The notes beneath the pieces were generated by a model. It made no database searches. It was not told the DNA's origin and was given only the letters and a program-made list of their open reading frames with translations. Shown piece by piece: positions 33,885-43,164 of a stretch of 64,000 nucleotides of DNA. Source of the stretch: Bacillota bacterium. GTDB lineage: Bacteria; Bacillota; Clostridia; Lachnospirales; Anaerotignaceae. Made by a program: the position numbers and the translations under genes. Each line of letters begins with the position of its first letter. Positions within the stretch are counted from its first letter, which is position 1. The stretch spans positions 1 through 64,000 of the forward strand of contig JAETUG010000005.1 in NCBI GenBank assembly GCA_021768705.1, given 5' to 3'.

Positions 33885-34832
33885 ATGGCTTTGGTTACAA
33901 CAAAAAAAATGTTTGAGAAAGCGTTTGAAGGCGGCTATGCCATCGGTGCTTTCAACATCAATAACATGGAGATCATCCAGGGTGTCGTTGCGGCTGCAAA
34001 AGCGCAGAATTCCGCTGTAATCCTGCAGGTTTCCAAATCTGCGCTGAAATATGCCCATCCCAAATATCTGAAAGCAATGGTAGATGCTGCCATCGAAGAA
34101 ACAGGTCTGGATATCGCCCTGCACCTGGATCATGGCTCTGATTTCGAAGTTTGCAAAGACTGTATCGAATACGGCTTCACTTCCGTTATGTTCGACGGTT
34201 CTCATCTGGACTATGAAGAAAACGTTGCCCAGACAAAGAAAATCGTAGAATATGCCCACGAAAGAGGCGTAGTGGTAGAAGCTGAATTGGGCAAGCTGGC
34301 AGGCGTAGAAGACGAAGTGAATGTTGACGCTGCCAACGCAACCTATACAGACCCCGATCAGGCAGTGGATTTTGTAAAACGCACAGGCGTTGACTCTCTG
34401 GCTATCGCCATCGGCACAAGCCACGGCGCATACAAATTCAAAGGCGAAGCAAAGCTGGACTTCGACAGACTGGCGACCATCACAGAAAAACTGGAAGCAG
34501 AAGGGTTCCATCACTTCCCCATCGTTCTGCATGGTGCATCCTCTGTTGACCAGAAATGCGTTGCTATGTGCAATGAATACGGCGGCAATATCGCCGGTGC
34601 AAAGGGCATCCCCGCAGAAATGCTGCGGAAGGCTTCCTCTATGGCAGTCTGCAAGATCAACATGGATACTGACCTGAGACTGGCTCTGACAGCAGCGATC
34701 CGCAAATCCTTCGGTGATGACCCCGCTGCGTTTGACCCTCGCGGCTATCTGGGCGCAGGCAGAAACCTGATCCAGGAGCTGGTAGAGGACAAGATCAAAA
34801 ACGTCATCGGCTCCACAAATTCTATGAACTAA
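33885..34832 (+). CDS. fba: Class II fructose-bisphosphate aldolase
   Basis: Zinc-dependent aldolase that splits fructose 1,6-bisphosphate in glycolysis. The 315-residue TIM-barrel protein has LHLDHGSDFEVCKDCIEYGFTSVMFDGSH (first zinc His and catalytic Asp), EAELGKLAGVED, AIGTSHGAYKFKG, VLHGASSV and the phosphate site KINMDTDLRLALT. The start at 33885 matches the family (MALVTTKKMF) and has AGAGAGG upstream. Monocistronic with strong promoter and terminator, as expected for a highly expressed enzyme. Confidence 0.97.
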   Translation: MALVTTKKMFEKAFEGGYAIGAFNINNMEIIQGVVAAAKAQNSAVILQVSKSALKYAHPKYLKAMVDAAIEETGLDIALHLDHGSDFEVCKDCIEYGFTSVMFDGSHLDYEENVAQTKKIVEYAHERGVVVEAELGKLAGVEDEVNVDAANATYTDPDQAVDFVKRTGVDSLAIAIGTSHGAYKFKGEAKLDFDRLATITEKLEAEGFHHFPIVLHGASSVDQKCVAMCNEYGGNIAGAKGIPAEMLRKASSMAVCKINMDTDLRLALTAAIRKSFGDDPAAFDPRGYLGAGRNLIQELVEDKIKNVIGSTNSMN

Positions 34833-34845
34833 AAACCGAAAGGCC

Positions 34846-34895
34846 AAAGACCTTGAGGGATGTTGGAAGTGCCGAGCATCCCCAAGGTCTTTTTC
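34846..34895 (+). terminator. Terminator of fba
   Basis: AAAGACCTTG-a-GGGATG pairs with CATCCC-CAAGGTCTTT (34846-34892) around a 14-nt loop, followed by TTTTTC. The hairpin ends close to the ribosome site of the next gene, so read-through could be translated. Confidence 0.88.
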
Positions 34896-34912
34896 AAAAG
34901 GAGGTTTTGCCC

Positions 34913-35800
34913 ATGTACGAACTGGTACAGGTAGCAGAAAATACATACTATATCAACTCCCCTTCCAAGATCGGCGTATACCGCGTCAGCGATGACGATG
35001 TCTGGCTCATCGACAGCGGCAACGACAAGGACGCAGGCAGAAAGATCCAGAAGATTCTGGATGCGCAGGGCTGGAAGCTGACCGCCATCATCAACACCCA
35101 CTCCAATGCCGACCACGACGGCGGCAATACCCTGCTGCAGAACCGCCTCGGCTGTGCTGTCTATACGACACCTATGGAACTGGCTGTGGTGGAACATCCT
35201 ATTTTGGAGCCTTCTTTCCTTTATGGCGGCTATCCCTTCAAAAAGCTGCGGAATAAATTCCTCATGGCAACCCCCTCCAAAGGGCAGGATATCGCCGAAG
35301 CAAAGCTGCCCGAAGGCATGGAATATTTCCGCCTGCCCGGTCATTTCTGGGATATGATCGGCGTAAAGACCCCCGATGATGTTTATTTCTTGGCAGACTG
35401 CGTTTTCGGGGAAAATATCATTTCCAAATACCACCTATCCTTCTTCTATGATATTGCGGCTCAGTTCGAAACACTGGATTTTGTGGAAAAACTGGAAGGC
35501 AAGCTATTCATCCCTGCCCATGCAGAAGCCATGGAGGATATTAAGCCTCTGGTGGTGGCAAACCGCAATAAGATGCTGGAAATTCTGGACAAGCTCGTGG
35601 AAATCTGCAAAGAACCTCTGCCGTTCGAATTGATTTTGAAGCGGGTCTTTGAAGTATTCGAACTGACCATGGATTATAACCAGTATGTCCTCATCGGCAG
35701 CACGGTCCGCTCCTATCTTTCCTATCTGGTGGATCAGAATAAAGTAGAAGTGTACGTAGAAGATCATATGCTGCTGTGGAAAACAATAGATGCGGAATAA
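34913..35800 (+). CDS. Metallo-beta-lactamase-fold hydrolase with atypical metal motif
   Basis: A 295-residue MBL-fold protein. The usual HxHxDH signature reads HSNADH (residues 63-68), so the second zinc His is Asn; GG follows as normal. Later ligands are the His in LPGHFWDM, Asp in FLADCVFGEN and His in IPAHAEAM. The C-terminal 90 residues form an extra helical domain with a winged-helix look. The substrate is unknown. AGGAGG in the 3' side of the fba terminator hairpin region serves this ATG. Confidence 0.85.
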   Translation: MYELVQVAENTYYINSPSKIGVYRVSDDDVWLIDSGNDKDAGRKIQKILDAQGWKLTAIINTHSNADHDGGNTLLQNRLGCAVYTTPMELAVVEHPILEPSFLYGGYPFKKLRNKFLMATPSKGQDIAEAKLPEGMEYFRLPGHFWDMIGVKTPDDVYFLADCVFGENIISKYHLSFFYDIAAQFETLDFVEKLEGKLFIPAHAEAMEDIKPLVVANRNKMLEILDKLVEICKEPLPFELILKRVFEVFELTMDYNQYVLIGSTVRSYLSYLVDQNKVEVYVEDHMLLWKTIDAE

Positions 35801-35807
35801 GAAAAAA

Positions 35808-35838
35808 TAAGCACCCGATTCATCATCAGGTGCTTTTT
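35808..35838. terminator. Bidirectional terminator, MBL-fold gene and radical SAM gene
   Basis: AGCACC and GGTGCT form a 6-bp stem around 13 nt, followed by TTTTTATT on the plus strand and TTATTTTTTC on the minus strand. Confidence 0.75.
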
Positions 35839-35844
35839 ATTTGC

Positions 35845-36969
35845 TTAAAAGAACAATTCCCCGGGGCGATAGCCTTCCGGCAGCTCCTCTTCCTCCAGGA
35901 ACTGGAAGCTTTCATCCTGCAAAATAGGCAGGAAAGCTTCAAAGGGAGGTCTGCTGAATTCAGAGCCATAGCCGCTAGCCCCGAACCATCCGCCTTCCTT
36001 GCTCTTCATATTCAGCCCACGGGCAAATTTGGTACGGTTGGAACAGTCATGGACAGCCACATCCCAGCCCTCTTCGTCTGCCATCTTCATCAGCTTGAAG
36101 GTCAGTTCACGGCTCCAAATAGGGGAAACATAGCCATGGCGATACACATACATATTTTCGCCCTCATAATTCCAAATATTGTTGTTATTCAGATGCAGCT
36201 CCGCACAGTTCATAAAATCCACGCCTGTTGCCAGAATCTGATCTTTCTTTTCCATAAATGCTTCGAAATATTCCGGTGTCATAGGCGTTTCGATCCCCAC
36301 ATACTTAATGTATTTTTTCGCCGTTGCAATGGCTTCGATCACCTTGTCGGAGGCATTGGTCGCCCCCAGATTGAAGCGCAGTTCATCCAGGCCCGCTTCT
36401 CCCAGGGCTTTCAGATTTTCTTCCGTTGCCAGGGTGCCATTGGTATACATATGCTGATGAATACCAGCTTCATGGAATTTACGGATAATCCCGTAGTATT
36501 TCTCGATCTCCATAAAGGGTTCCAGATATACATAGGAAATACCTGTGGGCTTTTCCTGAATGGAAAGGAGCAAGTCCAAATCCCTTTCGTAGAATTTCGT
36601 GCCGCCGATCTCCCACATGCCTTCGCCGATAGGCATACAATCCTCCAATTCTCCATAGTTATAGCAGAATTTGCACTGGATATTGCATTGATTCGTTTTG
36701 CGGATCGCAGTCAGACCTGTCCCTGTCATACAGGAACGGCAGCCCTTGGCGAATTTTTCCTCAGGGCCAACAAAATAGGTTCTGCCCTCCACAGATTTCA
36801 GTCCTTTGATCTCCTTCATCAGCTTTTCATTTCTGGCATCAATGGCATCTTCGATCTGGGCAAATGTGGCATAGACCAGCTCCATCTGCTTGGGCATTAG
36901 TTCTTCTTCCTCATCCAGCTGGGCAAAAAAGGAAAACCACATCAGGGCGTCTTTTTTCGAAATTTTCAT
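35845..36969 (-). CDS. Radical SAM protein of unknown function
   Basis: A 374-residue radical SAM enzyme. The 4Fe-4S/SAM motif is CNIQCKFC (C-x3-C-x2-C) near residues 94-101. It is preceded by a CRSCMTGTG motif about 17 residues earlier, and GISYVYLEPFMEIEKYY is the likely SAM-side strand. A C-terminal region with AELHLNNNNIWNYEG and DCSNRTKFARGLN is highly patterned but not familiar. No SPASM-type Cys-rich tail. Substrate unknown. It sits alone between a bidirectional terminator and a promoter with an extended -10. Confidence 0.85.
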   Translation of the reverse strand: MKISKKDALMWFSFFAQLDEEEELMPKQMELVYATFAQIEDAIDARNEKLMKEIKGLKSVEGRTYFVGPEEKFAKGCRSCMTGTGLTAIRKTNQCNIQCKFCYNYGELEDCMPIGEGMWEIGGTKFYERDLDLLLSIQEKPTGISYVYLEPFMEIEKYYGIIRKFHEAGIHQHMYTNGTLATEENLKALGEAGLDELRFNLGATNASDKVIEAIATAKKYIKYVGIETPMTPEYFEAFMEKKDQILATGVDFMNCAELHLNNNNIWNYEGENMYVYRHGYVSPIWSRELTFKLMKMADEEGWDVAVHDCSNRTKFARGLNMKSKEGGWFGASGYGSEFSRPPFEAFLPILQDESFQFLEEEELPEGYRPGELFF

Positions 36970-37029
36970 ATCTCTCTCCTCAATTCATACAGATTTTTCT
37001 TTTCGGCTCTTTTCAAGCATTCTGACTGT

Positions 37030-37058
37030 ATTATAGCATGGGGCTTCATCCTTTTCCA
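37030..37058 (-). promoter_or_regulatory. Extended -10 promoter of the radical SAM gene
   Basis: On the minus strand TGGAAA (37058-37053), 17-nt spacer ending TGC, then TATAAT (37035-37030), giving an extended -10 TGCTATAAT. Confidence 0.72.
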
Positions 37059-37155
37059 TGATTTCCTCTGTGCTGTCAAGCAATCGGTCATAATATTGGG
37101 CAAAAAGGATACCTCTATTTTGGCAGAAATAAGCTACCCAACAAATCCTGCCTCC

Positions 37156-38133
37156 TTATGAAAATCGGATACTGATCTCGCCGGAGGATAACCGCTCTGT
37201 TCTGCCATCCTGATATTGAACGATCAGGCGGCACTCTTCGTCCACATCCAACGCCAGAGCCTTTTCTCCACCAACGGAAGAGAGGACCGTGATTTCTTTT
37301 CCGATCACCAGACTTCTTTCCCGATATTTTTCCACATGATCTTCTATCTTTCCTGCAGTGTAATCATCCATAAAGTGATTCAAAAATGCAGCTGCCAGGC
37401 GATTTTTTCCATCATTCTGCCGTTCCCGGAACACGGCTCCTGCAATCTGGTCAATCTCCTTCGGGAAGCCCTCCGCAGGGGGATAGGCATTGATCCCAAT
37501 GCCCAGCACCACATAATCCAAACTGCCGTCCTCCAGACCAAGGGAGGCTTCCGTAAGGATACCGCTGACTTTTTTCCCATCCATATAGATATCATTGACC
37601 CATTTGATCTGGGCTTGCTTTTTGGAAACCTCTTCAATGGCTTCACAAGCAGCCACAGCGGCCATTGTGGTAAGCTTCACGGCCTGACCGGCGGAAAGCC
37701 CCGCAGGCCGAAGCAAAATGCTCATGTAAATACCCGTATCTACGGGAGAATAGAAGCTGCGCCCCAGCCGTCCTCTGCCTTCAGTCTGAGTATTGGCAAG
37801 GAGCGTGCAGCCCTCCGCTGCGCCGGCGTTGGCTTTTTCCCGCAGCAGTGTATTCGTCGACCCTGTCTCTGACAGCACATGCAATTCCAAGGAGCCACAA
37901 GCCGAATTCAGATATTTTCTGATTCCCTGGGCAGAAAGGATATCTGTTTTCACCGAAAGACTGTATCCCTTGTTTTGGACAGCATCAATCTCATATCCTT
38001 CGTTCCGTAGGCTTTTTACTGCTTTCCATACAGCAGTCCGAGAAACAGAAAGTCTCTCGGCGATCTCCTCACCAGAAAGATATGTCCCTTTCTGCTCTTC
38101 AAATAAAGAGAGAAGTTTTTCCTTTGTTCCCAT
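37156..38133 (-). CDS. birA: Biotin-protein ligase / biotin repressor
   Basis: Attaches biotin to AccB and can repress biotin genes. The 325-residue protein has an N-terminal winged helix (GEEIAERLSVSRTAVWKAVKSLRNEGYEI), so it is the bifunctional class. A central ligase domain carries GRGRLGRSFYSP and IKWVNDIYMDGKKVSGIL, and an SH3-like C-terminal domain follows. The ATG at 38133 has AGGAGG 8 nt upstream. It lies 48 nt after rlmD on the same strand and is likely cotranscribed. Confidence 0.95.
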   Translation of the reverse strand: MGTKEKLLSLFEEQKGTYLSGEEIAERLSVSRTAVWKAVKSLRNEGYEIDAVQNKGYSLSVKTDILSAQGIRKYLNSACGSLELHVLSETGSTNTLLREKANAGAAEGCTLLANTQTEGRGRLGRSFYSPVDTGIYMSILLRPAGLSAGQAVKLTTMAAVAACEAIEEVSKKQAQIKWVNDIYMDGKKVSGILTEASLGLEDGSLDYVVLGIGINAYPPAEGFPKEIDQIAGAVFRERQNDGKNRLAAAFLNHFMDDYTAGKIEDHVEKYRERSLVIGKEITVLSSVGGEKALALDVDEECRLIVQYQDGRTERLSSGEISIRFS

Positions 38134-38181
38134 TCTCTTCACCTCCTTAAAACGGAATGATACCACAGCCCAAAGTTCTGA

Positions 38182-39552
38182 TTATTCTTTATTTTTCAAG
38201 GAAAGTAAGGCTACTGTCTCCACATGCACCGTCCTCGGAAACATATCCATCAGCTTCACTTTTTCCACTTTATAACCTTCCTGCTGGAAAATTTCCAAAT
38301 CTCTTGCCAGAGAAGTAGGCTTACAAGAAACATAAACGATCTCAGGGGCACCAAAGCCGATGATCTTACCGATAGCCTTGGGATGGATCCCATCTCTGGG
38401 AGGGTCTACGATGATCAGGTCAGGTTTATCCTCCAGTTCATCCACCTTCTGCAAAACGTCCCCTGCAATGAAGGTGCAGTTTTCCAGATGATTGCGCTTT
38501 GCATTTTCATTAGCTGCAGCGACAGCTTCTTCGATCAACTCAATCCCCACTACCTTTTGGGAGCCAGCCTCCGCCATGATCTGACCGATGGTGCCTGTGC
38601 CGCAGTAAAGGTCAAAGACCATTTTGTTTTTCACATCCCCGGCAAATTCCTTGACAATGGAATAAAGCTTTTCCGCGCCGGCGGAATTGGTCTGGAAGAA
38701 GGAATATGCAGAAACCTTAAATTCCAGATCGAAGAGCTTTTCCATGAAATAATCTCTGCCGTAGAGCAGATGCATTTCGTCGCTTTTTACCACATCTGCC
38801 AGACCATCGTTCACAGAATGAAGGATGCCACTGATTTTCCCTTCCAAGGGTAATGCCAACAGCATTTCTTTGAATTCCTCCACTGAAAAAGAAATGGCAG
38901 AGGATGTCACCAGATTCACCAAAATCTCCCCCGTTGCCGCACCTTTTCTGACTACCAGATGACGCAGGCAGCCATCATGGCGAGCTTTATGATAGAAAGG
39001 CACCTTTCTTTCCTGGAAAAAAGCCAATGTGCCTTCCAAGATCCTCAAATAGTCTTTGTCGATGATATTGCAGTCTTTCAGCGTTACCACTTCATAATAA
39101 CTCATGCGTTTCCGCATCCCCAAAGCCAATACGCCATCTTTTTCTTCATCCCCGAAAGAAAATTCGCATTTATTGCGATAGCCTGTTTCAGAAGGAGCAG
39201 GCACGATGCCTTCCCAACTGCCGATATTGATATTGGCATTTTCCAAAAGACGCTTCACCTGGCGTTCCTTCAGCTTCAGTTCCTCTTCATGGCACAGGGT
39301 CTGATAGGTGCAGCCGCCGCAAAGCTCGTAATGAGAGCACATACCTTCTGTCCGTTCCAGAGGAGAATGTTCCACGATCTCCTGCAGTCGGGCTTCGACG
39401 CCGCTGGATTTTTTCTTGAATACCTGCGCTTTCACCTTCTGACCGGGTATCGTATTCTTTACGATGACCTTTTCCCCTTCACAGTAGCCATACGCTTTGT
39501 TTGGAAAATTTACATCCTGGATTTCCAGAATGATTTCGTCTTTTTTCTTCAT
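38182..39552 (-). CDS. rlmD: 23S rRNA (uracil-C5)-methyltransferase, RlmD/RumA family
   Basis: SAM-dependent methyltransferase for m5U in 23S rRNA. The 456 residues comprise an N-terminal TRAM domain, a 4Fe-4S motif CSHYELCGGC (C-x5-C-x2-C, with a fourth Cys elsewhere), the SAM-binding FDLYCGTGTIGQIMA, DPPRDGIHP and the catalytic Cys in YVSCKPTSLARDL (usual SCNP reads SCKP). The start at 39552 follows GGAGG; an in-frame ATG at 39564 overlaps that site. Firmicutes often have two paralogues for U747 and U1939; which one this is cannot be told. Confidence 0.93.
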   Translation of the reverse strand: MKKKDEIILEIQDVNFPNKAYGYCEGEKVIVKNTIPGQKVKAQVFKKKSSGVEARLQEIVEHSPLERTEGMCSHYELCGGCTYQTLCHEEELKLKERQVKRLLENANINIGSWEGIVPAPSETGYRNKCEFSFGDEEKDGVLALGMRKRMSYYEVVTLKDCNIIDKDYLRILEGTLAFFQERKVPFYHKARHDGCLRHLVVRKGAATGEILVNLVTSSAISFSVEEFKEMLLALPLEGKISGILHSVNDGLADVVKSDEMHLLYGRDYFMEKLFDLEFKVSAYSFFQTNSAGAEKLYSIVKEFAGDVKNKMVFDLYCGTGTIGQIMAEAGSQKVVGIELIEEAVAAANENAKRNHLENCTFIAGDVLQKVDELEDKPDLIIVDPPRDGIHPKAIGKIIGFGAPEIVYVSCKPTSLARDLEIFQQEGYKVEKVKLMDMFPRTVHVETVALLSLKNKE

Positions 39553-39582
39553 AATTGCCTCCAAAATGTATCTGAATTTTGT

Positions 39583-39611
39583 TTGTATTCCACTCCGTTC
39601 TATGATATACT
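39583..39611 (+). promoter_or_regulatory. Promoter of the S1-domain gene
   Basis: TTGTAT (39583-39588), 17-nt spacer, TATACT (39606-39611). Confidence 0.75.
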
Positions 39612-39695
39612 AAATCAATGAACGCAAAATTGGCACATCTGCTGATTATGCCAAATTTTTAAACCATAACGAATTGAACAGGAGTGTATACAGGA

Positions 39696-40151
39696 ATGTC
39701 TGAAAAATTAGAAGTAGGCAGTATCGTAGAAGGTAAAGTTGTTCGTGTCAAACCCTTTGGTGCCATCGTTTCCCTTGGCAATGTACAGGGTCTGGTGCAT
39801 ATCTCTCAGATAGCCAACAGCTTCGTTCAGGATATCAACGACCATGTAAAAGTTGGCGATATGGTAAAGGTAAAAATCCTTTCCATCGATGAAGAAAACC
39901 ACAAGATCGCCCTTTCCATCAGAGATGCCCTGCCGAAAGAAGAACGCCGCCCCAAGAGCGACAAGCCCTTCAATAAACAGCCCCGCAGACAGCATACAGA
40001 AACAACATCCAACCCCGCTCAGGAATATTTCCGTCCTCAGTCCTCCGTCAATGCTTCTTCCGATTTCGAAGAAAAAATGAAGGAATGGATGAAACAGGCC
40101 AACGACCGTCAGACTAGCCTGAACAAAAGAGCCAACAAACGCTCTTATTGA
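39696..40151 (+). CDS. S1 RNA-binding-domain protein
   Basis: A 151-residue protein. A single S1/OB fold (about residues 1-72; GSIVEGKVVRVKPFGAIVSL, GLVHISQIAN, VKVKILSID) is followed by a basic, Gln/Pro-rich disordered tail. It resembles Firmicute CvfD/YabR ('general stress protein 13') and may bind ribosomes or mRNA. The ATG at 39696 is used rather than a GTG at 39684, as GGAG overlaps that GTG. The next gene follows 84 nt later without a terminator. Confidence 0.88.
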   Translation: MSEKLEVGSIVEGKVVRVKPFGAIVSLGNVQGLVHISQIANSFVQDINDHVKVGDMVKVKILSIDEENHKIALSIRDALPKEERRPKSDKPFNKQPRRQHTETTSNPAQEYFRPQSSVNASSDFEEKMKEWMKQANDRQTSLNKRANKRSY

Positions 40152-40235
40152 TCCCTGCCGCACATCTTTTCAAGTTTACCATGAAACGGGCCCTGTTGCA
40201 AGATTTTGCCCCGTCCGAAAGGAGGAAAGAACGTC

Positions 40236-40532
40236 ATGAGTCTGCTTTTTCTCGCAGGTATTTATTTCTTTGCCAGAGGCGTTTTTGCCCTCTATGGTCA
40301 TACGACATTTTATACCAAGCGCAGTCTGGAAAATATCGATGAAGCAAATCTGCCCGCCTATCTGAAGGAGATCGGCAGGATGCACCTGATCGTCGGTGCC
40401 GTTTTTGTGGCAAAGGCCATTTTGGATGTGCCCTTTCCCGGCAGCCGTCCCCTGCTGTATGGCTTTTTGCTGGTGCTGCTGGTCTGCGTATACTTCTTGT
40501 CTAAGATCGATGGTAAATATAAAAAACAATAA
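40236..40532 (+). CDS. Small integral membrane protein
   Basis: A 98-residue hydrophobic protein with three predicted membrane segments: about residues 1-20, 47-63 and 70-90. The short loops are charged and the tail is basic (KIDGKYKKQ). It has the size and layout of DUF3784-like proteins, but no specific motif. GGAGG precedes the ATG. It is second in the operon with the S1-domain gene and is ended by a strong terminator. Function unknown. Confidence 0.75.
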   Translation: MSLLFLAGIYFFARGVFALYGHTTFYTKRSLENIDEANLPAYLKEIGRMHLIVGAVFVAKAILDVPFPGSRPLLYGFLLVLLVCVYFLSKIDGKYKKQ

Positions 40533-40536
40533 CAAC

Positions 40537-40576
40537 AAAAAAGGTACTCATTTTTGAGTACCTTTCCTTTTTTGTC
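40537..40576 (+). terminator. Terminator of the S1/membrane protein operon
   Basis: AAGGTACTCA and TGAGTACCTT (40541-40564) form a 10-bp stem around TTTT, followed by TCCTTTTTT. Confidence 0.92.
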
Positions 40577-40604
40577 AAAAGAAAAGCGGCGCAAACACGC
40601 CGCT
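40576..40604 (-). terminator. Terminator of purC
   Basis: On the minus strand AGCGGCG and CGCCGCT form a 7-bp GC stem (40585-40604) followed by TTTCTTTTG. It is separate from the adjacent plus-strand terminator. Confidence 0.85.
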
Positions 40605-40622
40605 CTTGTCTTGCTGTTTTTA

Positions 40623-41303
40623 TCAGCCGTTGATGATCTTTGTCAGTGTAACAGGATCAACATATTTGCCATCTTTGTATACACGCATGTTACCGGAAGC
40701 GATTTCATCGATCAGGATAACTTCATCGTTGTTATAGCCGAATTCGAATTTGATATCATACAGATCCAGACCCAATTTTGCCAGTTCTGCTGCAACGATC
40801 TGTGTGATTTTCAGTGTCTGTTCCTTCATGCTGTCGTACATTTCGCCGCTCATGATACCCAGAACGATCAGACCATCTTTTGTTACCAGAGGATCGCCCA
40901 GTGCATCGTTTTTGAATGTTGTTTCAACATAGCCGCCTTCGATGGGTGTGCCATCTTCCATATAATCGCCGTAACGACGGATGAAGCTGCCTGTTGCTTT
41001 CAGTCTGCAGATAACTTCCAGACCTTTGCCGAATACGGTAGCAGGCAGAACTTCCATAGTAGCGTTATCCAAATCAGCGGAAACATAATGTGTCTTGATA
41101 CCAGCATCTTTCAGAATTTCAAAGAATTTGATGGATGTTTCCAGGTTCGCTTTACCGATCCCTTCGATTGTCAGACCAACAGAGTTTTCACCGGGATCGA
41201 ATACGCCGTCTTTGCCTGTGCAGTCATCTTTGAATTTCAGCAGCACATTGCCATTTTCCAGTTTGTAAACATCTTTTGTCTTGCCCTGATAAATCTTTTC
41301 CAT
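40623..41303 (-). CDS. purC: Phosphoribosylaminoimidazole-succinocarboxamide synthase
   Basis: SAICAR synthetase of purine synthesis, joining CAIR and aspartate with ATP. The 226-residue length is typical. It begins [30 protein letters not shown] and has [39 protein letters not shown] and the [11 protein letters not shown] end. It stands alone here with its own promoter and terminator, not in a pur operon. No purine riboswitch was seen in the 280-bp upstream gap. Confidence 0.97.
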   Translation of the reverse strand: MEKIYQGKTKDVYKLENGNVLLKFKDDCTGKDGVFDPGENSVGLTIEGIGKANLETSIKFFEILKDAGIKTHYVSADLDNATMEVLPATVFGKGLEVICRLKATGSFIRRYGDYMEDGTPIEGGYVETTFKNDALGDPLVTKDGLIVLGIMSGEMYDSMKEQTLKITQIVAAELAKLGLDLYDIKFEFGYNNDEVILIDEIASGNMRVYKDGKYVDPVTLTKIING

Positions 41304-41370
41304 TATTGTTTCCGTCCTTTCTTATTTCAAAAATACGATTTCAAGAGGATTTCTTTGTCCTAACAAGTTA

Positions 41371-41399
41371 ACTGTACTGCAAAATTTCCTTATGTTCAA
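41371..41399 (-). promoter_or_regulatory. Promoter of purC
   Basis: On the minus strand TTGAAC (41399-41394), 17-nt spacer, TACAGT (41376-41371). Confidence 0.6.
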
Positions 41400-41503
41400 G
41401 TATTTTTTGTGCCCGAAAAAAAATCTTGTCAAATTCAGCAGATGAAGGGTTTCAAGCAAAAAAATTTTTACAAATCGAAATCAAAAAAACGTCATTTTCC
41501 ACG

Positions 41504-41525
41504 AAAAAAGCCCTCTATCAAGGGC
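41504..41525 (-). terminator. Terminator of the yhbY-rsfS operon
   Basis: On the minus strand GCCCT and AGGGC close a hairpin (41510-41525), followed by TTTTTT. Confidence 0.85.
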
Positions 41526-41583
41526 ATTTTTCTGTCGAATTCCAACTATTCGATTTTACTATTTTTGTCATAAAATCCGCTTA

Positions 41584-41916
41584 TTACAGGCTTTTTGCGT
41601 CGCCCCAAACATGATCCAGACCATAGAAATCTCTTTCTTCTCTGTTGAACAGATGCACCAGCAGATTGCCGAAATCCAACAGGATCCATGTGCCGCCGCT
41701 ATAGCCCTCACTATGGTGCAGCTTCACGCCTTCCTTGAACAGCTTCTGTTCCACTTCATCCGCCATAGCTCTCAACTGGTTCACATTTTTCCCGCTGGCG
41801 ATGACAAAGCAATCCGCAATGTTGGACAGACCTCTCAGGTCCAGCACCTTGATATCTTCTCCCAGCTTATCTTCCAAGGCTGCCTGGGCAACCTTTGCAG
41901 CTTCCAATGCGTTCAT
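41584..41916 (-). CDS. rsfS: Ribosomal silencing factor
   Basis: RsfS (YbeB/Iojap) binds uL14 and blocks subunit joining when nutrients are low. The 110-residue protein has LDLRGLSNIADCFVIASG, NVNQLRAMADEVEQKL and the end WILLDFGNLLVHLFNREERDFYGLDHVWGD, all typical. GGAGG precedes the ATG, 15 nt after the nadD-yqeK stop. It is last in the operon, as usual after nadD and yqeK. Confidence 0.96.
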   Translation of the reverse strand: MNALEAAKVAQAALEDKLGEDIKVLDLRGLSNIADCFVIASGKNVNQLRAMADEVEQKLFKEGVKLHHSEGYSGGTWILLDFGNLLVHLFNREERDFYGLDHVWGDAKSL

Positions 41917-41931
41917 TGTATTTCCTCCTTC

Positions 41932-43164
41932 TCAACGATTTTTATAATATTCCAATGCCTCCAGAGAAAGGGGATGCAGCATTCTGCCTCTCGCCTTTAC
42001 ATAAGCAATGGTATTTTCCAGAATGTATTCCATGGCCTGATCCAGATCCAGATAAGCCAGTCTTCTTGCTTCATCCAGACCGCCGAATTTTTCCCGATTA
42101 GGCTCGATATAGTCCGCAATGAAAATGATCTTTTCCAACAGGGACATGCCCGCGCGTCCTGTGGTATGGAAACGGATCGCATTCAGGATATCTTCATCCA
42201 TGACCTGATATTCTCTCTTGGCAACCTCCGCCCCCAGGAAAGGATGGATCAGATCTGTCTGTTTTTCCATAATTTCATCGGTTTTCACCTTATATTCTCT
42301 ACAAAAACGCAGTCTCATGTTGACGGGGTAATCCTTGGCACAGTCATGGAGCAGGCCGGCTACTCTCGCCTTCTGTCGATCTGCTGCAGAACCATAGATC
42401 TCCGCCAGCTTTACCGCTTCCTCCGCCACGCCCATAGTATGGATATAGCGTTTGACGGAAAGGGCAGACTGCAGTTTTTCCTGCATTGTTTCAATCGGCA
42501 GCATAAATTTCACCTCATTTTGCACATCATCCTGATACAATCCAAATTTGTGGATATAATCCTCTACCTCCTGGGGAAGCAGATATTTGATCGGCTCATT
42601 CTTTCTTGCTCTTTCCCGGATATCCGAAGAAGAGATGGCCAGAGCAGGCACTTCCATATAGTGGATACGGCTGGAAAATTTTTCTCTGATCTCGCCAATA
42701 TCCGCAAACAGCTTCGATTTATCATAACCGGGTCTTGTCACCGCCACAAAGTCGCACAGGCTCAGCAGGCGTTCCGGTTCTTTCCAGGTCATGATCTGAT
42801 GGATGGCATCGGCCCCTGTGATAAAATACAAACGCACATCGGGTCTGCATATTTTTTTCAGGGCTTCAATGGTATCAATGGTATAGGTCACCCCGGGGCG
42901 GTCGATCTCGATACGAGAAACCTCAAAGTTTTCATTTCGCATCGTCGCCAGCACCGTCATCAGATAGCGGTGTTCATTATGGGTCACCTTCTTATCGGTC
43001 TTATGGGCAGGCTGCCCCGCAGGCATAAAGATCACCTTATCGACTTTGAATCTGTGGCGCACCGCTTCCGCTGTTACCAAATGTCCGTGATGGATCGGGT
43101 CGAAGGTACCGCCCATAATAGCAATACTCTTGCAATCCTTAAAATTTGCAATTTCATTTCTCAT
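41932..43164 (-). CDS. nadD: Fused nicotinate-nucleotide adenylyltransferase and YqeK HD hydrolase
   Basis: A 410-residue two-domain protein. Residues of about 1-205 are NadD, with the nucleotidyltransferase motif [11 protein letters not shown] and [10 protein letters not shown]; it makes deamido-NAD. Residues of about 225-410 are a YqeK-type HD domain ([39 protein letters not shown]), which in characterised relatives hydrolyses Ap4A. In most Firmicutes these are two adjacent genes, and here one frame covers both. The ATG at 43164 overlaps the DUF2974 stop as ATGA and has AAGGAA upstream. A similar fusion is known in some clostridia. Confidence 0.93.
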   Translation of the reverse strand: MRNEIANFKDCKSIAIMGGTFDPIHHGHLVTAEAVRHRFKVDKVIFMPAGQPAHKTDKKVTHNEHRYLMTVLATMRNENFEVSRIEIDRPGVTYTIDTIEALKKICRPDVRLYFITGADAIHQIMTWKEPERLLSLCDFVAVTRPGYDKSKLFADIGEIREKFSSRIHYMEVPALAISSSDIRERARKNEPIKYLLPQEVEDYIHKFGLYQDDVQNEVKFMLPIETMQEKLQSALSVKRYIHTMGVAEEAVKLAEIYGSAADRQKARVAGLLHDCAKDYPVNMRLRFCREYKVKTDEIMEKQTDLIHPFLGAEVAKREYQVMDEDILNAIRFHTTGRAGMSLLEKIIFIADYIEPNREKFGGLDEARRLAYLDLDQAMEYILENTIAYVKARGRMLHPLSLEALEYYKNR

